From the NCBI GenBank assembly GCA_910583695.1, contig CAJTZL010000004.1, positions 1 through 64,000 of the forward strand: a stretch of 64,000 nt of DNA. Direction: 5' to 3'. This document shows, in pieces, positions 60,201 to 64,000 of this stretch. How positions within the stretch are numbered: the stretch's first letter is position 1; each line of letters begins with the position of its first letter. The translations under genes and the position numbers were made by a program. The notes below the pieces were generated by a model. That model was not told the origin of the DNA. It made no database searches and saw only the letters and a program-made list of their open reading frames with translations. The stretch is from an uncultured Oscillibacter sp. GTDB taxonomy: Bacteria > Bacillota > Clostridia > Oscillospirales > Oscillospiraceae.

Positions 60201-61112
60201 ATGAAACTCTCTCTGGTCATCATGGCGGCAGGACTGGGGTCTCGCTACGGCGGGAACAAGCAAGTGGACGGCATCGGCCCCCACGGGGAAATCCTGATGG
60301 AATACTCCATCTACGACGCCCTCCGGGCGGGCTTCGGCAGGGTGGTCTTCATCATCAAGCCGGAGATGCGGGAGATGATGGAGGGCCTCTGCGGCCGTCT
60401 GTCCGGCAGAACCGCCCTGGACGGCGGCCCGGTGGAGGCGGTCTGCGTCTTCCAGGACTTCTCCTCCGTCCCCGCCTTCTACTCCATTCCGAAGGGGCGG
60501 ACCCGACCCTTCGGCACGGTTCACGCCCTCCTCTGCGCTGCGGAGGCGGTGCGGGAGCCCTGCTGCGTCATCAACGCCGACGATTTTTACGGCCTGGACG
60601 CCTACCGCCAGATGGCCCGGACACTGCGCCGCCTCCCGGCGGAGGGCTGCGCCGCCATGGTGGGCTACCTGCTGAAAAACACCGCCAGCCTCCACGGCAC
60701 CGTCACCCGGGGGCTGTGCGTCCGGCGGGACGGTTTTCTGGGCAGTGTCCAGGAGACCCGGAACATCCGGCTCTATCCCGACGGAACCCTCCGGGAAGAG
60801 AACGCAGACCGGCTCCTGGACCCGGACGCGGTGGTATCCATGAACTTCTGGGGCTTCATGCCCTCCATCTTCCCCGTCCTCCGGCAGGATTTCGAGAACT
60901 TCCTCCGCGCCGCCGGGGACGACCCCAGGGCCGAGCGGCTTCTGCCGGAGATGGTGGACGACCGTCTCCGGCAGGGAACGCTGAAGGTCTCCCTCCTCTC
61001 CTCCGCCGGTCAGTGGTTCGGCATGACCTACCGGGAGGACCGGGAGTCTGTAGCCCAGGCCCTCCGGCGGCTCCACGAGAGCGGCGAATACCCGGACGAT
61101 CTCTGGGCCTGA
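60201..61112 (+). CDS. Sugar-phosphate nucleotidyltransferase family protein
   Basis: 303 aa GT-A-like nucleotidyltransferase. LSLVIMAAGLGSRYGGNKQVD at the N-terminus holds the nucleotide-binding GxGxRxG-type loop; INADDFYGLDAYRQMA near residue 130 holds the metal Asp; GTVHALLCAAEAV near 110 matches the family. It would activate a sugar phosphate or a choline-like phosphate with a nucleotide. In relatives such genes pair with kinases; none is adjacent, so substrate is open. Ribosome site ACAGGAG. Confidence 0.8.
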   Translation: MKLSLVIMAAGLGSRYGGNKQVDGIGPHGEILMEYSIYDALRAGFGRVVFIIKPEMREMMEGLCGRLSGRTALDGGPVEAVCVFQDFSSVPAFYSIPKGRTRPFGTVHALLCAAEAVREPCCVINADDFYGLDAYRQMARTLRRLPAEGCAAMVGYLLKNTASLHGTVTRGLCVRRDGFLGSVQETRNIRLYPDGTLREENADRLLDPDAVVSMNFWGFMPSIFPVLRQDFENFLRAAGDDPRAERLLPEMVDDRLRQGTLKVSLLSSAGQWFGMTYREDRESVAQALRRLHESGEYPDDLWA

Positions 61113-61225
61113 GCCCGGCATAGCGGGGGCTGTCCCTGCATACATTGGAAAGGATTGAAAAACCAGAGACTGTTTGTCACCAAAAGTTTAACAATTTGTT
61201 TCGACTTTTTTCGAGGGTTTTCGCG

Positions 61226-61231
61226 TATAAT
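61226..61231 (+). promoter_or_regulatory. -10 element before the SGNH hydrolase gene
   Basis: TATAAT at 61226-61231 in an AT-rich stretch. No good -35 at 16-18 bp, so it may need an activator or an extended -10. Confidence 0.4.
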
Positions 61232-61287
61232 AAGGAGAGAGGCGTTCCTGCACCGCAGGAGTACATAGATGAGGAAGGGTTTCGGCT

Positions 61288-62166
61288 ATGGAGGGAAATG
61301 GGAAAAACGTCCGGAAGCGCCGCCTGCCCGGCGTTATGGCGGCCCTGGCGGCCGCCGCGCTGCTGCTGACTGCGGGAGCGTCCGACGGCGGGGCGGTCAG
61401 CTCCCCGCTGGCGGAGGCGGCGGAACCGGCAATCTATAAGGCGGTCCCCGCCGCAGGGAAAATCGGAGCGGGGACGGACATCCGGGCCAAGGCCCTGCCG
61501 GAAAATGCCGGGGAGCCCGAGGCCCCGCCCTGTCCCCTGCCGGAGACGGCGGCGGTGGAGGATACATACTTCGATGGAGCCGTTTTTCTGGGGGACTCCC
61601 GGACGGAGGGACTGGCCCTCTACAGCGGATTGAAAACCGCGCATTTCTACACCGCCGTGGGAGCCACGGTGGAGTCTGTATTTTCCAAGAAGAATTTCGA
61701 GACTGAAAGCGGAGAGAAGGTCCCCCTGCTGGACGCGGTGGCGGACCAGGACTGCGACAAGGTCTACGTCATGCTGGGCGTCAACGAGCTGGGTTGGAGC
61801 AAAACCGAAACCTATTACAACCAGTACGCCAAGCTCATCGACCGGCTCCGGGAGGACCACCCGGAGGCCAAGATCGTCCTCCAGTCCCTCCCCCCCGTCA
61901 GCGCCAGGCAGGAGGCAAAAAAAACCTACGTCAACAATGCCCGCATCTCCGACTATAATGCGGTCATCCAGACCCTGGCGGAGGAGAAGGCGTGCTACTT
62001 CCTGGACGTGGCGGCCTGCCTCACCGACGAGAACGGCCTCCTGCCCAAGGATCTGAACTTCGACGGCATCCACTTGAATCCCGCCGGGTGCAAGGTCTGG
62101 CTGAACTGCCTGCGGACCCACAGCCTGGAGGACGAGGCCATCGCCGCCGCCGGGAAGGCGGGCTGA
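61288..62166 (+). CDS. Secreted SGNH/GDSL-type hydrolase
   Basis: 292 aa. Basic start (MEGNGKNVRKRRLPG) then a hydrophobic helix at 15-30, giving a signal peptide or anchor; an Ala/Pro linker follows to about 95. Catalytic domain: block I VFLGDSRTEGLALYSG (Ser), a Gly-containing second block, block III MLGVNELG with Asn, and block V DGIHLNPAGCKVW with the Asp-x-x-His pair. Probably an esterase acting on cell-wall or polysaccharide acyl groups outside the cell. Ribosome site GAGGAAGGG. Confidence 0.83.
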   Translation: MEGNGKNVRKRRLPGVMAALAAAALLLTAGASDGGAVSSPLAEAAEPAIYKAVPAAGKIGAGTDIRAKALPENAGEPEAPPCPLPETAAVEDTYFDGAVFLGDSRTEGLALYSGLKTAHFYTAVGATVESVFSKKNFETESGEKVPLLDAVADQDCDKVYVMLGVNELGWSKTETYYNQYAKLIDRLREDHPEAKIVLQSLPPVSARQEAKKTYVNNARISDYNAVIQTLAEEKACYFLDVAACLTDENGLLPKDLNFDGIHLNPAGCKVWLNCLRTHSLEDEAIAAAGKAG

Positions 62167-62186
62167 GCGCTTTTCAAAAACACGCC

Positions 62187-62219
62187 AAAAAAGCGGAGAC
62201 GAAACGTCTCCGCTTTTTT
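62187..62219. terminator. Bidirectional terminator
   Basis: 15 bp perfect stem AAAAAAGCGGAGACG / CGTCTCCGCTTTTTT with an AAA loop, between convergent genes. Confidence 0.9.
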
Positions 62220-62223
62220 CCGT

Positions 62224-62795
62224 TCACATCGCCGCCAGCTCCCGGGCAAAGGCCCGGACCCGGCGTTCTTTCTCCCCGTCCATGAAGGCGGTTTCATAGC
62301 TCAGGTGCCGCTCCGCGCAGCTCCCCAGATACCGCAGGCCGGAGTGCCTGCAGCAGCGCCGCATGCCCTCTTCAAAGAGGTCCGTCCCCTTTTCCGGGCG
62401 GTAGCCGCAGGTCATCAGCAGGGCCAGGGACTTCCCCGCCCAGAGAGAGGGCCCCCTCTCCCGGCCGTAGAACTTGTTCATGCCGTAGACCAGCCGGTCC
62501 AGCAGGGCCTTCATGGGCGGCGTGCAGTACCAGGCGTATATGGGCGTGGCCAGGACCAGAAGCCCGCTTTCCAGGACGCGGTCAAACAGCTCCTGAACGC
62601 CGTCCCCCTGGGGACAGCCGAAGCCGCTCCACTCCTCCTGGCAGCGGCGGCAGGCCGTGCAGGGGCGGATATCCCGGTCATAGAGCCAGACCGTTTCCGT
62701 CTCCAGGCCCGCCGCCTCCAGCTCCTCACAAAACGGGGACAGCAGGGCGGCGGTGTTCCCGTTTTTCCTGGGGCTGCCCATCAGGACAAGGGCCT

Positions 62796-62799
<4 letters not shown>
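62224..62799 (-). CDS. Flavodoxin-fold NAD(P)H-dependent oxidoreductase
   Basis: 191 aa. KALVLMGSPRKNGNTAALLSPF at the start is the FMN-phosphate loop of the FMN reductase/iron-sulfur flavoprotein family; CTACRRCQEEWSGFGCPQGDG near residue 47 is the Cys cluster of the iron-sulfur flavoproteins, and ATPIYAWYCTPPMKALLDR near 82 contacts the flavin. Starts at GTG (62799), overlapping the stop of the upstream gene (GTGA), so translationally coupled to the dehydratase-activase-like protein. An electron-transfer role with it is plausible but unproven. Confidence 0.83.

Positions 62800-64000
<1,201 letters not shown>

Overview
The window looks like chromosome of a GC-rich, strictly anaerobic, endospore-forming clostridium, most likely Oscillospiraceae (Flavonifractor/Lawsonibacter/Oscillibacter-like). 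This is inferred from gene content rather than a database match. Spore genes are present (gpr, an alpha/beta SASP, dpaA-dpaB, a SpoVB-like flippase), as are a complete six-gene Rnf complex, class III ribonucleotide reductase with its activase, PPDK, TrmFO, and the end of a 2-hydroxyacyl-CoA dehydratase-type protein. Promoters are mostly TTGACA/TATAAT-like with a 17 bp spacer. I found no rRNA, tRNA, insertion sequence, prophage or CRISPR array.

Layout. 1-7.6 kb is a carbon-metabolism block: the N-terminal part of a transketolase subunit, a phosphoglycerate mutase whose domains are circularly permuted, three tandem paralogous HAD proteins with a degenerate catalytic motif, and a divergent lacI-PHP-pfkB operon. 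A palindromic LacI-type operator lies just downstream of the HAD/gpmI promoter, again in the lacI leader, and as a perfect palindrome just downstream of the ppdK promoter about 50 kb away. This suggests one regulator for lower glycolysis. 7.6-15 kb holds single genes separated by strong terminators: a Crp-type regulator, a 42-residue peptide, a DUF2156-GNAT fusion, an amino-acid symporter, an acetyltransferase, a Nudix hydrolase, a SLOG protein, gpr and a small membrane protein.

15-25.9 kb is a minus-strand housekeeping block: dprA, topA, trmFO, plsX, acpP and rnc, plus a SpoU methyltransferase and folT-folC under a THF riboswitch. A divergent HTH/small-protein pair with its own operator is inserted between topA and trmFO. 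26.2-31.4 kb is rnfCDGEAB. 31.6-44 kb carries a racemase-like gene, an unknown gene, the flippase, a short KdpD/KdpE-like pair, nrdDG behind two NrdR boxes, and a binding lipoprotein paired with a chemoreceptor.

44-64 kb contains spore-core genes (SASP, dpaAB), a YjjG-like phosphatase, the CCA-adding enzyme, a TmrB-like protein, murC, a YbaK/ProX deacylase, a PD-(D/E)xK-like protein, ppdK, a cysteine desulfidase-type enzyme with a dicarboxylate/amino-acid symporter, type II pantothenate kinase, a nucleotidyltransferase, a secreted SGNH hydrolase, an NAD(P)H/flavin reductase and the dehydratase-activase fragment.

The most unusual item is the circularly permuted cofactor-independent phosphoglycerate mutase at 548-2116. 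It retains nearly every catalytic residue, but its old N-terminus starts near residue 312.
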